Positions 45,807 to 57,503 of a stretch of 64,000 nucleotides of DNA are shown here, one piece after another. Made by a program: the position numbers and the translations under genes. Position 1 is the stretch's first letter. The number at the start of each line of letters is the position of its first letter. The notes beneath the pieces were generated by a model. It saw only the letters and a list, made by a program, of their open reading frames with translations, was not told the DNA's origin and did not search any database. The DNA is from Lachnospiraceae bacterium OF09-6 (GTDB taxonomy: Bacteria > Bacillota > Clostridia > Lachnospirales > Lachnospiraceae), in the NCBI GenBank assembly GCA_003435055.1, contig QUMM01000007.1, positions 72,020 through 136,019 on the forward strand, in the 5' to 3' direction.

Positions 45807-46352
45807 TTACACTCTCCTTTTCTTTTTATTTTTCTTCATGAATATATTTTTCATAAATTTCGCATTGCTCTTACCACTGCGGTTGGTCGGAAAATCCGAA
45901 GCGCCCCGCTGGATAAGGGCTGTATGGAAATCCATCCAGCCATGCAGCGAAAAATGAAAACTTTTGTAAATTCTGCATTTCTTCAGAAGCTTTTTCGCTT
46001 CCGGTGTGCAGATGTCACAGATAAAGACTGCAGTAATATAGGTATACATATGTCCAGGCTTTGGATCGATTAGTTTCATGCCCTCGTCGTAAGCCTTTTT
46101 CTCACATGCGCGATAAATCTCTTCGGTTAATTCCGGAACAGAGAAGATGTATACATGTTCGTTGGAAGTGGCACTCCACAGTTCTGCTTTCTTCAGCAGC
46201 ACATATTTGGCAGAACGCACATTAAAATGACAGACAGCCTCCAGCGGAGGTTCCATGTCATTGGAACGTTCAATGTCGAAGTACCCCTCGTAGGAACGGA
46301 TCAGTTTCTCAAAGATTTCCTCCCGGTTTAACTCTAACTTTAAATGATTCAT
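45807..46352 (-). CDS. Conserved protein encoded directly upstream of cstA
   Basis: The 181-residue soluble protein contains no motif I recognise. Segments such as VYIFSVPELTEEIYRACEKK, MYTYITAVFICDICTPEAKK and FHFSLHGWMDFHTALIQR look well conserved, and the C-terminus is strongly basic (MKKNKKKRRV). Being 3 bp upstream of cstA in the same operon, it may regulate or assist the transporter (inference). No transmembrane segment is evident. AGGAG (minus strand) lies before the start. Confidence 0.75.
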   Translation of the reverse strand: MNHLKLELNREEIFEKLIRSYEGYFDIERSNDMEPPLEAVCHFNVRSAKYVLLKKAELWSATSNEHVYIFSVPELTEEIYRACEKKAYDEGMKLIDPKPGHMYTYITAVFICDICTPEAKKLLKKCRIYKSFHFSLHGWMDFHTALIQRGASDFPTNRSGKSNAKFMKNIFMKKNKKKRRV

Positions 46353-46745
46353 ATGCTAACTCCTGTATTATGAAAAAGATCCCGGATATCAGCATCTGAG
46401 ATCATGTCTGACGTCATTGTCAATTCTTAACGAAATATGTAGATTATAAAAAATATATAAATTTTTGGTAGAAAGTAATATAACATAAAATGTATAAAAA
46501 TGCAAATATATGTCATATGCTTAGCAGAAAATTTACATTTTTTAAAAAAATATACATATTCCCGTAACTGTTAGATGGGAATAACAGATTGCTTCGTGTC
46601 CAGTTGTATGCTGTTGATATATTGCTGGTAATGATAAGATTCTTTACATTTCTTCGTCAGGTGCGGTATACTGAAAAAGATGTGAAGTTCTGGCTGCCGG
46701 TCACGGAGTGAACAGCAGCAGGTTTTGGAAGGATACAGGAGAAAC
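46353..46745. other. AT-rich divergent intergenic region
   Basis: About 390 bp between the divergent cstA operon and the helicase gene. It contains the perfect palindrome TGACGTCA (46409-46416), a long A/T tract with TATAAT-like boxes, and a weak hairpin ATTCCC/GGGAAT near 46558-46583. It presumably holds both promoters; I could not assign either -35 confidently. No gene is seen. Confidence 0.5.
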
Positions 46746-49150
46746 GTGGAAGAAATCAGGGTATCTGTGCGCAATCTGGTGGAGTTTATTTTGCGCAGCG
46801 GAGATATTGACAATCGAAGAGGTACGATGGCAGATAAAGATGCCATGCAGATGGGCAGCAGACTGCACCGGAAGATTCAGGGAAAGATGGGGGCAGATTA
46901 TCATGCGGAAGTACCGCTGCGAACACAGATAGACTGTGACGGATTCCTGCTGATAATAGAAGGAAGGGCAGACGGGATCTTTGAACGGGATGGACAGACG
47001 GTAATTGATGAAATCAAAGGCGTTTTTCGAGATGTGGAGCGAATGGAAGAGCCAGATCCGGTTCATCTGGCACAGGCCAGATGTTATGCCTGTATCTATG
47101 CAGAACAACAGAATCTGGAAAAGATAGGAGTACAGATGACCTATGCCAATCTGGATACAGAGGAAATACGGCGCTTTTCCAGCAGCTATACAAGGAGCGA
47201 GCTGGAGGAGTGGTTTACGCATCTGACAGAAGCCTATCAAAAATGGGCACAGATGCAGATAGAATGGAAAGCAGAGAGAAAAGCATCCATTGGAAAAACA
47301 GTTTTTCCCTATCCTTACCGGGAGGGACAGAAAGATCTGGCAGCAGCGGTTTACCGCACGATCTGGCATGGAAAGAAGCTGTTTATTCAGGCACCTACAG
47401 GAGTGGGAAAGACGTTGTCTACTGTATTTCCGGCGGTACAGGCCGTGGGACAGGAGCTGGGGGATAAGATTTTTTATCTGACGGCCAAGACGATTACGAG
47501 AACCGTGGCAGAAGAGGCATTTTCACTTTTGAAGAAGCAGGGGCTTCATTATAAGGTACTGACTCTGACCGCCAAAGAAAAAATCTGTTTCTGTGAAGAA
47601 CCGGACTGTAATCCGGAAAAATGTCCTTATGCAAGGGGACACTTTGACCGGGTGAACGATGCTGTCTATGAGCTGCTGACTTCTTATGAAGAGAATTCGG
47701 CCAATTATAGCCGGGAGAGGATTATGGAACAGGCAGAAAAATGGAAGGTATGTCCATTTGAGATGGCGCTGGATGTGTCATTATGGTCGGATGCCATTAT
47801 CTGCGATTATAACTATGTCTTTGATCCACAGGCGAAGTTAAAACGTTTTTTGCGGAAGGAGTAAAAGGAGACTATCTGTTTCTTATTGATGAAGCTCACA
47901 ATCTGGTGGAGCGTGGACGGGAGATGTACAGCGCGACCCTTTATAAAGAAGACTTTCTGGAAGTAAAGCGGTTCCTGAGGCCGTTCAGCAGAAAGGCTGT
48001 GGCGGCTCTGGAACGGGGAAATAAGTATCTGCTGGAGTGGAAGCGGGAGTGTGAGGAGTATACGCTGCTTTCGAATATTGATTCCTTTGCATTGAATCTG
48101 TTTAATGTCAGTCATGCACTGGAACAACTTCTGGAGGATCGGGAGTCAGTGATGAATCGGCCATCCACAGACAGCGAAATAGAAGAAGGAAAGAAAAAGA
48201 CACTGGACTTTTATTTTCAGGTACGGGCCTTTCTGGAGATCTATGAAGAACTGGATGACAGCTATGAGATTTATGTACAGCATGACCGGGAGGGACGCTT
48301 TGCATTGAAATTGTACTGTATTCATACGGCGGACAAGATCGGGCAGTGTCTGGAAAAAGGCAGGGCATCGATCCTGTTTTCTGCTACGCTTTTGCCGGTG
48401 CAGTATTATATGGAATTACTATCTGGAAAATCAGAAGATTATGCAGTCTATGCCAGATCTACCTTTGATCCGTCAAGAAAGAAAGTGCTGTTGGGGCTGG
48501 ATGTGAGTACCAAATACACCAGACGGACAACGGCAGAGTATCAGAAGATTGCTTCGTATATTCGGCAGATTACAGACAGCAGACAGGGAAATTATCTGGT
48601 CTTTTTCCCATCTTATAAGATGATGACGGATGTAAGGGGATTTTTTGAAGCTGAAATGCAGGATGATACGGAGATTCTGGAGCAGAGCATGCATATGAGT
48701 GAAGCTCAGAGAGAAGAGTTCCTGGAGCAGTTTCAGGAGCGTGAGAGTGGCACGCTGATCGGCTTCTGTGTAATGGGAGGTATCTTTGGAGAGGGAATTG
48801 ACCTGAAGAAAGACCGGCTGATCGGCGCAATCGTTGTGGGGCCAGGGCTTCCACAGGTCTGTAATGAGCGGGAGATCCTGAAGCAGTACTATGACAGGCG
48901 TGACATGGATGGATTTGATCATGCTTATCGTTATCCGGGGATGAACAAGGTCATGCAGTCAGCGGGAAGAGTTATTCGGACAGATGAAGATACCGGAGTG
49001 ATTGTGCTGCTGGATGAACGATTTGGACAAGCGCAGTATCGCAGCAGCTTTCCGAGGGAATGGGCAGATTATGAGACCTGCACATTACGGAATGTAAAAG
49101 AGAAGCTGGAACGATTCTGGAAAGGATGCATAGTTCCTGATGATAAGTAA
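46746..49150 (+). CDS. XPD/DinG-like FeS helicase with N-terminal PD-(D/E)XK nuclease-like domain (frameshifted)
   Basis: The N-terminal 180 residues resemble a RecB-type nuclease fold (LLIIEGRADGIFERDG then VIDEIKGVFRD, the D...ExK core). The helicase part has Walker A APTGVGKT, FeS-type cysteines in KEKICFCEEPDCNPEKCPYA, DEAH in LIDEAHNLVERG, SATLLP, and motif VI QSAGRVIRTDED. Six Ts at 47846-47851 should be seven; this joins KRF to FAEGVKGDY. Corrected length is about 801 residues. The GTG start at 46746 has AGGAGA upstream, better than TTG 46725. A repair or R-loop/branched-DNA processing role is likely. Confidence 0.88.
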
Positions 49151-49179
49151 GGGAGAAAAGAGAGAATACGGAGGAGAGT

Positions 49180-50097
49180 ATGGATATTGTAATCATTACT
49201 TACCAGATGCTGGCTTTATTTTTGCTTCTGGTAACAGGTTATATAGCATATAAGACACATGTGACCAACGATGGTGCAATTCGGAATCTGACCAGTCTGG
49301 TGCTGAATGTATCGCTGCCGGCGCAGATACTGGTTTCTTTTTTATCCAACCGGGGGAAGGTATCGAATCTGACCCTTTTGGAAGTGACAGGTATCAGTCT
49401 GTTTTGTTATCTGGTTTATTTTCTGGTCGCGGCAGTCTTTCTGGCGGTGACAAGGGCACCGAAAAAGCAGTGGGGCACTTATACCTTCATGCTGATTTTT
49501 GGAAATGTGGGTTTTATGGGATATCCTGTGATACAGGCTGTTTTTGGATTCGAAGCCATGATCTATGCCGTTATTTTTAATGTCATATTCAGCTTTGTGG
49601 TGTATTCCCTTGGAATTGTTCTGATTGGAGGAAAGAAAGCTGGAAAGTTCAATCCAAGACTGCTGATCAATACACCGATGGTGGTGGCAGTGATTTCTCT
49701 TGGTCTGTTCTTTACCTCAGTGCCACTGCCGGAATATCTGACCGATGCTTTGAACTATCTGGGAAATCTGACCACACCGCTGGCCATGATGATTCTGGGT
49801 GGCACCATTGCAAAGATGAAGCTAAAAGAATTGTTCGATGACTGGCGGGTCTATGTATTTACCGTATTTCGACTGGTACTCATGCCAATTGCCGTGCTGG
49901 TGGCCATGAATCTGCTTCACGAACAGCAGTATCTGATCCGGGGAACGGCAGTGGTGCTGGCAGCGACACCAGTAGCGACGAATGCGACGATGCTGGCTAT
50001 TCAGTATGATGGAGATGTACAGCTGGTATCTAAGGGAATCTTTTTCAGTACAGTACTGTCCGTGGTGAGCATACCGATTGTGGCGATGTTCTTATAA
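49180..50097 (+). CDS. AEC-family (auxin efflux carrier) transporter
   Basis: The 305-residue membrane protein has ten or so hydrophobic helices in two halves, with SLVLNVSLPAQILVSF in the first and ILGGTIAKMKLKELFDDW and AATPVATNATMLAIQYDGD near the end, typical of AEC carriers for malate or other organic acids. Substrate cannot be stated. GGAGGAG precedes the start. It follows the helicase gene by 29 bp, possibly in one transcript. Confidence 0.9.
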   Translation: MDIVIITYQMLALFLLLVTGYIAYKTHVTNDGAIRNLTSLVLNVSLPAQILVSFLSNRGKVSNLTLLEVTGISLFCYLVYFLVAAVFLAVTRAPKKQWGTYTFMLIFGNVGFMGYPVIQAVFGFEAMIYAVIFNVIFSFVVYSLGIVLIGGKKAGKFNPRLLINTPMVVAVISLGLFFTSVPLPEYLTDALNYLGNLTTPLAMMILGGTIAKMKLKELFDDWRVYVFTVFRLVLMPIAVLVAMNLLHEQQYLIRGTAVVLAATPVATNATMLAIQYDGDVQLVSKGIFFSTVLSVVSIPIVAMFL

Positions 50098-50216
50098 ATT
50101 TCAAACAAACGGTACATTATCCTCATCAGGAATCAATGTAGATGCGTGGTATGAAACAGAGGATATACTGTGAGTATGCCATATAAGAAAAATATTTTTA
50201 CAAGGAGAGATATGTC

Positions 50217-50783
50217 ATGAAGAAATTAATATTAGCATCTGGATCGCCGCGCCGCCGTGAACTTCTGGCGCAGATTGGTCTGGAGTTTGAGGTAATTGTC
50301 AGTGATGCAGAAGAGATTATGACCAGTACTCATCCGGGGGAAGTGGTGAAGGAATTATCCAGCTGCAAAGCAAGTGCAGTGGCACTGACTTTAAGTGATG
50401 AACAGAGAGATGTGGTAGTCATTGGCTCGGACACTGTGGTGGCTCAGGAGCACCGGATTCTTGGAAAGCCAAAGGATGAGGCCGATGCCTTTCAAATGAT
50501 ACAAATGCTGCAGGGAAATACTCACCAGGTCTACACCGGTGTGACTCTGATCTGTGGAGAAAAGAAGACTTCTTTTTATGAGAAGAGTGATGTGAGTGTG
50601 TATCCTATGACGGAAGAAGAAATCTGGGAGTATATCCATACGGGAGAGCCGATGGACAAAGCAGGCGCTTATGGAATTCAGGGATATTTTGCAAAATACA
50701 TTCGGGAAATCCAGGGAGAATACACCACAATTGTAGGACTTCCGGTGGGGAGGCTGTGGCATGAATTAAAGAAGTTCGGTTGA
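50217..50783 (+). CDS. maf: Maf-family nucleotide pyrophosphatase
   Basis: The 188-residue protein hydrolyses non-canonical or modified nucleoside triphosphates and affects septation. Motifs are ILASGSPRRRELLAQIGLEFEV at the start, VVVIGSDTVVAQEHRILGKP, and MDKAGAYGIQGYFAKYI. AAGGAG lies upstream of ATG 50217. The 63-bp repeat array begins 3 bp after its stop codon. Confidence 0.95.
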   Translation: MKKLILASGSPRRRELLAQIGLEFEVIVSDAEEIMTSTHPGEVVKELSSCKASAVALTLSDEQRDVVVIGSDTVVAQEHRILGKPKDEADAFQMIQMLQGNTHQVYTGVTLICGEKKTSFYEKSDVSVYPMTEEEIWEYIHTGEPMDKAGAYGIQGYFAKYIREIQGEYTTIVGLPVGRLWHELKKFG

Positions 50784-50785
50784 AT

Positions 50786-50974
50786 CCGTGGTCATGTATC
50801 GGGTAAGCGAGGACAATGCGACCACGGAAAAGAAGAAGCAAGCGAAATCCGTGGTCATGTACCGGGGAACCGAGGATAATCCGACCACGGAAAAGAAGAA
50901 GCAAGCGAAATCCGAGGTCGTGTACCGGGGAAGCGGGGACAATGCGACCACGGAAAAGAAAAAACAGGCACAAT
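50786..50974 (+). repeat. Tandem array of three 63-bp hairpin repeats
   Basis: Units start at 50786, 50849 and 50912. Each opens with CCGTGGTC or CCGAGGTC and has GACCACGG 26 nt later (for example 50786-50793 with 50820-50827), then the conserved GGAAAAGAAGAAGCAAGCGA. The unit is 21 codons, so all forward frames stay open and read as 21-residue repeats, which I do not take as evidence of coding. A diverged copy follows DUF1284 at 17654. The following 51.0-51.3 kb is AT-rich and holds only the gltB promoter. Confidence 0.9.
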
Positions 50975-51156
50975 TCGATGTCAGCCACCGTAGAAGAGAA
51001 AAAAATAAATGAAAATAAGAAAAATTCATCCCTAAATTCGCCAGCTATTGTCTCAATTCAGGCAAGTAATTCAATGCAATTTGAAAAATATTAAGACAAT
51101 AATGCAATTAAAAAGAAAATTGCCTGATTATCTGACAATTCAAGAAAAAAAGGGTA

Positions 51157-51185
51157 TTTACATTTCCAGAAGACAGGTGTATGAT
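51157..51185 (+). promoter_or_regulatory. Promoter of gltBD
   Basis: TTTACA (51157-51162) and TATGAT (51180-51185), 17 bp apart, lie 112 bp before gltB. A palindrome ATCGATAAAATCGAT at 51219-51233 sits in the leader and may be an operator. Confidence 0.6.
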
Positions 51186-51296
51186 AATGCACAAAGGAAA
51201 TGCAGGAATAAAATTTAATCGATAAAATCGATTACAATGATTCGAAAAATACGTTACAGCGTTTCTAAAACCAAAAGAAAGGATGCAAGTCAGGTT

Positions 51297-54200
51297 ATGG
51301 AAAACAGAACAGTACCTGCTCAGTCTCCTGGATTGTACAGAGAAGAATTTGAGCACGATAACTGCGGTATCGGAGCAGTGGTAAACATTAAGGGTATCAA
51401 GACCCGGGCAACCGTAGAGAATGCATTAAAGATAGTTGAAAATTTGGAACACAGAGCCGGCAAAGACGCCGAGGGCAAAACAGGTGATGGAGTAGGAATC
51501 CTTTTACAGATTTCCCACAAATTCTTCAAAAAGACCTGTGATGCTCTCGGCTTTTCTATTGGAAAAGAAAGGGAATACGGTATTGGACAGTTCTTCTTCC
51601 CACAGGATGAATTAAAAAGACGCCAGGCCATGAAGATGTTCGAGATCATTCTGGAAAAGAACGGACTGGAACTCATTGGATGGCGTGTAGTCCCGACGGT
51701 ACCGGAAGTACTGGGACAGAAAGCACTGGATAAGATGCCGTATATTATGCAGGCATTTATTAAAAAACCAGCTGATGTGGAAAAAGGACTTCCGTTTGAC
51801 CGTCTGCTCTATGTGGCAAGAAGAGAGTTTGAACAGAGTAATGAAAACACCTATGTGGTATCATGTTCCAGCCGTACCATTGTATACAAAGGTATGTTTC
51901 TGGTAGGGCAGCTGCGCACCTTTTTCAAAGATCTGCAGAGCCCGGACTATGAATCTGCCATTGCAACGGTACATTCCAGATTCAGTACCAATACGAATCC
52001 AAGCTGGGAACGTGCACATCCAAACCGTTTTATTGTGCACAATGGTGAGATCAACACTATCCGTGGAAATGCAGATAAGATGCTGGCCAGAGAAGAGACC
52101 ATGGCTTCCCCATATCTGGAAGAAGACTTCCACAAGATCCTTCCGGTGATCAATGCATCCGGTTCTGACTCTGCCATGCTGGATAACACATTGGAATTCC
52201 TGATCATGAGTGGCATGGATATGGCGTTGGCTATGATGATCCTGATTCCGGAGCCATGGGCAAATAATATGACCATGTCCCAAAACAAGAGAGACTTCTA
52301 TCAGTACTACGCAACCATGATGGAGCCGTGGGACGGACCTGCATCCATTATGTTCAGCATGGTGATCTGGTAGGCGCTGTTCTGGATCGCAACGGTCTGC
52401 GTCCATCCCGTTATTATGTCACCAGTGACGGCTACATGATCCTTTCCTCTGAAGTAGGCGTACTGGAGATCCCACCGGAAAAGATCGTGATGAAAGAACG
52501 ACTTCATCCAGGCAAAATGCTGCTGATCGATACCGTGCAGGGCAGAATCGTAGACGATGAAGAATTAAAAGAATACTATGCATCCAGACAGCCGTATGGC
52601 GAATGGCTGGATAATAATCTGGTAGAATTAAAAGACCTGAAGATTCCGAACAAGCGTGTTCCGGAATACTCCGAGGAAGAACGTGCCAGACTACAGAAAG
52701 CCTTTGGCTATACCTTTGAAGAATATCGTACCTCTATCCGCAACATGGCATTAAACGGAGCAGAGAGCATTGGTGCCATGGGTATTGATACTCCGCTGGC
52801 TGTTTTATCTGACCAGCAGCAGCCGCTGTTTAACTACTTTAAACAGTTATTTGCACAGGTTACCAATCCACCAATCGATGCGATCCGTGAAGAGGTGGTT
52901 ACCTCCACTACCGTATACGTGGGAGAAGACGGGAACCTTCTGGAGGAAAAGCCGGAAAACTGTAAGGTATTGAAAGTCAATAACCCAATCCTGACCAACA
53001 CCGATATGCTGAAAATCAAGCATATGAAAGTGGATGGCTTCAAGGTAGCAGAAGTTCCGATTACCTATTATAAAAGCACCAGTCTGGATCGTGCCATTGA
53101 CCGTCTGTTCGTAGAAGTGGACAAGGCACACAGAGATGGTGTCAACATTCTGATACTGACAGACCGTGGCGTGGATGAAAACCATGTACCGATTCCATCG
53201 CTGCTTGCCGTATCCGCAGTACACCAGTATCTGGTAAAAACCAAGAAACGTACTTCACTGGCCATCATTCTGGAATCCGGTGAACCAAGAGAAGTACATC
53301 ATTTTGCTACATTGCTGGGCTATGGTGCCTGTGCCATCAACCCATATCTGGCTCAGGATACGATCCATGAACTGATTGACAGCAAGATGCTGGATAAAGA
53401 TTACTATGCAGCAGTGGATGATTACAATGCAGCAGTGCTTCACGGTATTGTTAAGATTGCATCCAAGATGGGTATTTCTACCATTCAGTCCTACATGGGA
53501 TCTCAGATCTTTGAGGCCATCGGTATCAGCAAAGAAGTGATCGACCGCTACTTTACCAATACCGTCAGCCGTGTAGGCGGTATTACTATAAAAGATATTG
53601 AAAAACAGATCGAAGCACTTCATAATGAAGCTTTTGATCCGCTGGGTCTGACCACCGATCTGACGCTGAACAGCATCGGACGTCACAAGTCCAGAAGTCA
53701 GGGAGAGGAACACCGTTACAATCCTCTGACGATTCACTTATTACAGGAATCAACCAGACAGGGCAATTATGCCATGTTTAAAGAATACACCGATCGCGTG
53801 AACCGGGAAGAAAGCGGATATCTGCGCAGCCTGATGGACTTCAATTATCCAGAAGAAGGCATCCCGATTGAAGAGGTCGAACCGGTGGAAAATATCGTGA
53901 CCAGATTTAAGACAGGTGCGATGTCTTACGGCTCTATTTCTCAGGAAGCTCATGAGACACTGGCTATTGCCATGAACCATCTCCATGGAAAATCCAACTC
54001 CGGTGAGGGTGGTGAAAGTGATGAACGTCTGGCGACAGCCGGAACTGCTGACGACAGAAGCTCTGCGATCAAGCAGGTAGCATCCGGACGATTTGGTGTA
54101 ACCAGCAAGTATCTGACCAGTGCAAAAGAGATTCAGATTAAGATGGCGCAGGGCGCAAAACCAGGTGAAGGCGGTCATCTGCCGGGTGGAAAAGTCTATC

Positions 54201-55843
54201 CGTGGATTGCCAAGACCAGACATTCCACACCGGGTGTCAGTCTGATTTCCCCGCCGCCACACCATGATATTTACTCCATCGAGGACCTGGCACAGCTGAT
54301 TTATGACCTGAAAAATGCCAACAAGCAGGCAAGAATTTCAGTAAAACTGGTATCGGAAGCAGGTGTGGGTACTGTCGCTGCCGGTGTAGCCAAAGCCGGT
54401 GCACAGGTTATCCTGATCTCCGGTTATGACGGAGGTACCGGTGCAGCACCGAGAAGTTCTATCCACAATGCAGGACTTCCATGGGAGCTGGGACTTTCCG
54501 AGACACATCAGACGCTGATCATGAACGGTCTGAGAAATAAAGTCCGTATCGAGACAGACGGTAAGCTGATGAGCGGTCGTGATGTTGCCATCGCAGCCAT
54601 CCTGGGTGCAGAGGAATTTGGTTTTGCTACAGCTCCGTTGGTAACCATGGGATGTGTCATGATGCGTGTCTGCAATCTGGATACCTGTCCGGTGGGCGTA
54701 GCAACACAGAATCCGGAACTGCGCAAGAGATTCAAAGGCAAACCGGAATATGTGGAGAACTTTATGAAATTTATCGCGCAGGATCTGCGTGAATACATGG
54801 CAAAACTTGGTGTACACAGTGTAGACGAGCTGGTAGGAAGAACCGATCTGCTGAAGAAGGGCAGCGGTTTCTATAAAGAAAAAGCCAGCCGCGTAGATTT
54901 AAGTGCGATTTTGGATAACCCATATCTGGGAGAAAAATGTATCTTTGATCCGGAGCATGTCTATGATTTCCATCTGGAAAAGACAGCTGATGAGCGTATT
55001 CTGATGAAGAAGCTGAAACCGGCTCTGGATAAGAAACAGAAGAGAAGTATTGAAGTGGATGTGACCAATACCGACCGTGCATTTGGTACGATCTTTGGAT
55101 CTGAGATCACACGCAGATATGACAATACCCTGGAAGAAGATACCTTCACCGTCAAATGTAACGGTGCCGGCGGACAGAGCTTTGGAGCCTTTATTCCAAA
55201 GGGACTGACGCTGGAACTGGTGGGCGATTCCAACGACTACTTCGGAAAAGGTCTTTCCGGAGGAAAACTGATCGTTTATCCACCAAAGGGTATTACTTAT
55301 AAACAGGATGAGAACATCATCATCGGTAACGTAGCTCTCTATGGTGCCACCAGTGGAAAAGCCTATATCAACGGTCTGGCAGGTGAACGTTTTTGCGTTC
55401 GTAACTCCGGTGCTACAGCAGTTGTCGAAGGCGTGGGCGATCACGGATGTGAATACATGACCGGCGGACGTGTGGCTGTCATTGGTAAGATCGGCAAGAA
55501 CTTTGCAGCCGGCATGAGTGGTGGTGTGGCGTATGTACTGGATGAACACAGTGATATTTACCGTAAAGTCAACAAAGAACTGGTATCCATCGAGAAACTG
55601 GAAAATAAATACGATGTGGAAGAATTGAAACAGATGATCACAGATCATGTTTCTTACACAAATTCCGTAAAAGGAAAAGAGATTCTGGATCATTTTGATG
55701 AGTATCTTCCGAAATTTAAGAAAATTATTCCAAACGATTATAAGAAAATGATGAACACAATTATACAGATGGAAGAAAAAGGCCTGAACAGTGAGCAGGC
55801 ACAGATCGAAGCATTCAATGCCATTATGAAAGGAGGAAAATAA
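51297..55843 (+). CDS. gltB: Glutamate synthase, large subunit (frameshifted)
   Basis: The roughly 1,515-residue subunit makes glutamate from glutamine and 2-oxoglutarate. It has a class II glutaminase domain with the processed catalytic Cys in EEFEHDNCGIGAVVNI (residue about 23), a central domain, an FMN/synthase domain (AQGAKPGEGGHLPGGK; SGYDGGTGAAP), the 3Fe-4S cysteines in CVMMRVCNLDTCPVGVATQ, and a C-terminal GXGXG beta-helix. The frame is broken near 52358: AGCATGGTGAT should be AGCGATGGTGAT, giving FSDGDLVGAVLDRNGLRP. ATG 51297 starts just ahead of the short propeptide; the longer 51237 start lacks a site. Confidence 0.96.
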
Positions 55844-55844
55844 G

Positions 55845-57328
55845 ATGGGAAAACCAACCGGATTCATGGAATATGAAAGAGAAACGGCGAAAGCAGAGTC
55901 CCCTCTGGAAAGAATTCATCATTTTAATGAATTCCATACTCCTCTTTCCAAAGAAAAACAGCGCCAGCAGGCGGCAAGATGTATGGCATGTGGTGTACCA
56001 TTCTGTCAGGCAGGTATGATGATCGGAGGGATGGCCAGCGGCTGTCCTCTGAACAACCTGGTGCCGGAGTGGAACGATCTGCTGTACAACGGATGTTACG
56101 AACAGGCTTACGCCAGACTGATGAAGACACATTGTTTTCCGGAGTTTACCTCCAGAGTCTGCCCGGCACTGTGTGAAAAGGCATGCACCTGTAATCTGAA
56201 CGGAGACCCGGTCTCCACCAAAGAAAATGAAAGAACCATTATCGAAAATGCTTTTGCAACAGGCTGGTAAAGGCCAATCCTCCTAAGGTACGTACCGGCA
56301 AGACTGTAGCCGTAGTAGGAAGTGGTCCTTCCGGACTGGCAACTGCCATGCAGCTGAACAAACGAGGTCATAAAGTAACGATATTTGAACGAAATGACCG
56401 TATCGGCGGACTTTTAAGATACGGTATTCCGAATATGAAACTGGAGAAACAGGTGATTGACCGCCGTGTGAAGCTGATGGAAGAAGAAGGCATTGAATTT
56501 GTCACCAATGTCAACATCGGTGTGGATATCACAGCCGAAGAATTACTTCAGAAATATGACCGTGTGGTTCTGTGCTGCGGTGCTTCCAATCCAAGAGATA
56601 TCAATGCACCGGGCAGAGATGCGAAAGGCATCTACTTTGCAGTAGATTTCCTGAAGGCAACCACCAAGAGCCTGTTAGATTCCAACTTTGAGGATCACAA
56701 ATACATTGACTGCAAAGGCAAAACTGTCATGGTTATCGGTGGCGGTGACACCGGAAATGACTGTGTGGGAACCTCCATCCGTCTGGGTGCAAAGAATGTC
56801 ATCCAGCTGGAAATGATGCCGAAAGCACCGGACGAACGTGCAGCTAACAATCCATGGCCGCAGTGGCCAAGAGTCTGCAAGACGGACTACGGCCAGGAAG
56901 AAGCCATTGCCAAATTCGGCCACGATCCACGTATCTACACCACCACCGTTTCGGAATTCATCAAGAACAAAAACGGAGATCTGGTGCAGGCTAAACTGGT
57001 GAAGCTCCAGAGCAAAAAAGACGAAAAGAGCGGTCGTATGATGATGGTGCCAATCGAAGGCAGCGAAGAGATCATTGACGTCGATATCGTACTCATCGCA
57101 GCAGGATTCCTGGGCTCACAGAAATACGTCACCGATGCATTCAAAGTCAACATCAACGGACGCACCAACGTAGACACCGCACCTGGCAAATACCAGACCA
57201 GCGTACCAAATGTCTTTACCGCAGGAGATATGCACAGAGGACAGTCCCTGGTGGTATGGGCTATCCGGGAAGGACGGGAAGCAGCGAAGGCTGTGGACGA
57301 GTCACTGATGGGATATACGAATCTGTAG
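55845..57328 (+). CDS. gltD: Glutamate synthase, small subunit (frameshifted)
   Basis: FAD/NADPH-binding subunit supplying electrons to GltB. N-terminal FeS cysteines (RCMACGVPFCQAG, GCPLNNLVPEWNDLLYNG, CPALCEKACTCNL), an FAD motif VVGSGPSGLATAMQL and a second nucleotide motif VIGGGDTGNDCVG are present. The frame breaks at about 56264, where CAGGCTGG should read CAGGCCTGG; this restores NAFATGLVKANPPKVRTGK. Corrected length is about 494 residues. It starts 1 bp after gltB with GGAGG inside that gene's end. Confidence 0.96.
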
Positions 57329-57343
57329 AATCAAGTTTTGTGT

Positions 57344-57372
57344 TTGACAAATCTGCAGGAATTGCATATAAT
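57344..57372 (+). promoter_or_regulatory. Perfect consensus promoter of the candidate small RNA
   Basis: TTGACA (57344-57349), 17 bp, TATAAT (57367-57372), located 16 bp after the gltD stop. No start codon with a ribosome-binding site lies downstream before the terminator. Confidence 0.88.
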
Positions 57373-57378
57373 ACACTT

Positions 57379-57487
57379 AACAAGGCAGCCGGAAAGTGAA
57401 CGCAACTCACCCGACCCGGCGAAATATTTATTAAGTTATAAGAATAGTCGTCTGAACTTTACCGGAGAACAGGACGGCTATTTTTCT
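57379..57487 (+). ncRNA. Candidate structured small RNA of about 110 nt
   Basis: From the consensus promoter to a terminator (AATAGTCGTCTG 57443-57454 with CAGGACGGCTATT 57470-57482, then TTTTTC). The RNA would contain an outer stem ACTTAA (57374-57379)/TTAAGT (57431-57436) and an inner hairpin GCCGG-GTGA against TCAC-CCGGC (about 57388-57421). No riboswitch or housekeeping RNA consensus known to me matches. It faces the 3' end of the toxin-like ORF at 57504-57680, so read-through would be antisense to that gene. Confidence 0.6.
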
Positions 57488-57503
57488 TTCATATGAATTA
57501 CAT

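Noticed and set aside
50786..50974. Tandem repeats considered as a CRISPR array
   Set aside because: Units are contiguous with no unique spacers, the repeats diverge, and no cas genes are in the window.
50788..51012. ORF of 21-residue repeats in the 63-bp array taken as a protein
   Set aside because: Because the unit length is a multiple of three, several frames on both strands stay open; no ribosome-binding site or conserved start is present.
54899..55867. 322-residue minus-strand ORF opposite gltB/gltD
   Set aside because: It is the mirror of a well-supported gene, has no ribosome-binding site and no recognisable protein pattern. The same applies to long minus-strand frames at 6637-7536 and 20591-21463.
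1640..56270. Programmed frameshifting in the broken genes
   Set aside because: Sites lack a common slippery sequence plus downstream structure, differ in position, and include genes with no precedent for recoding; base loss in homopolymers explains them better.
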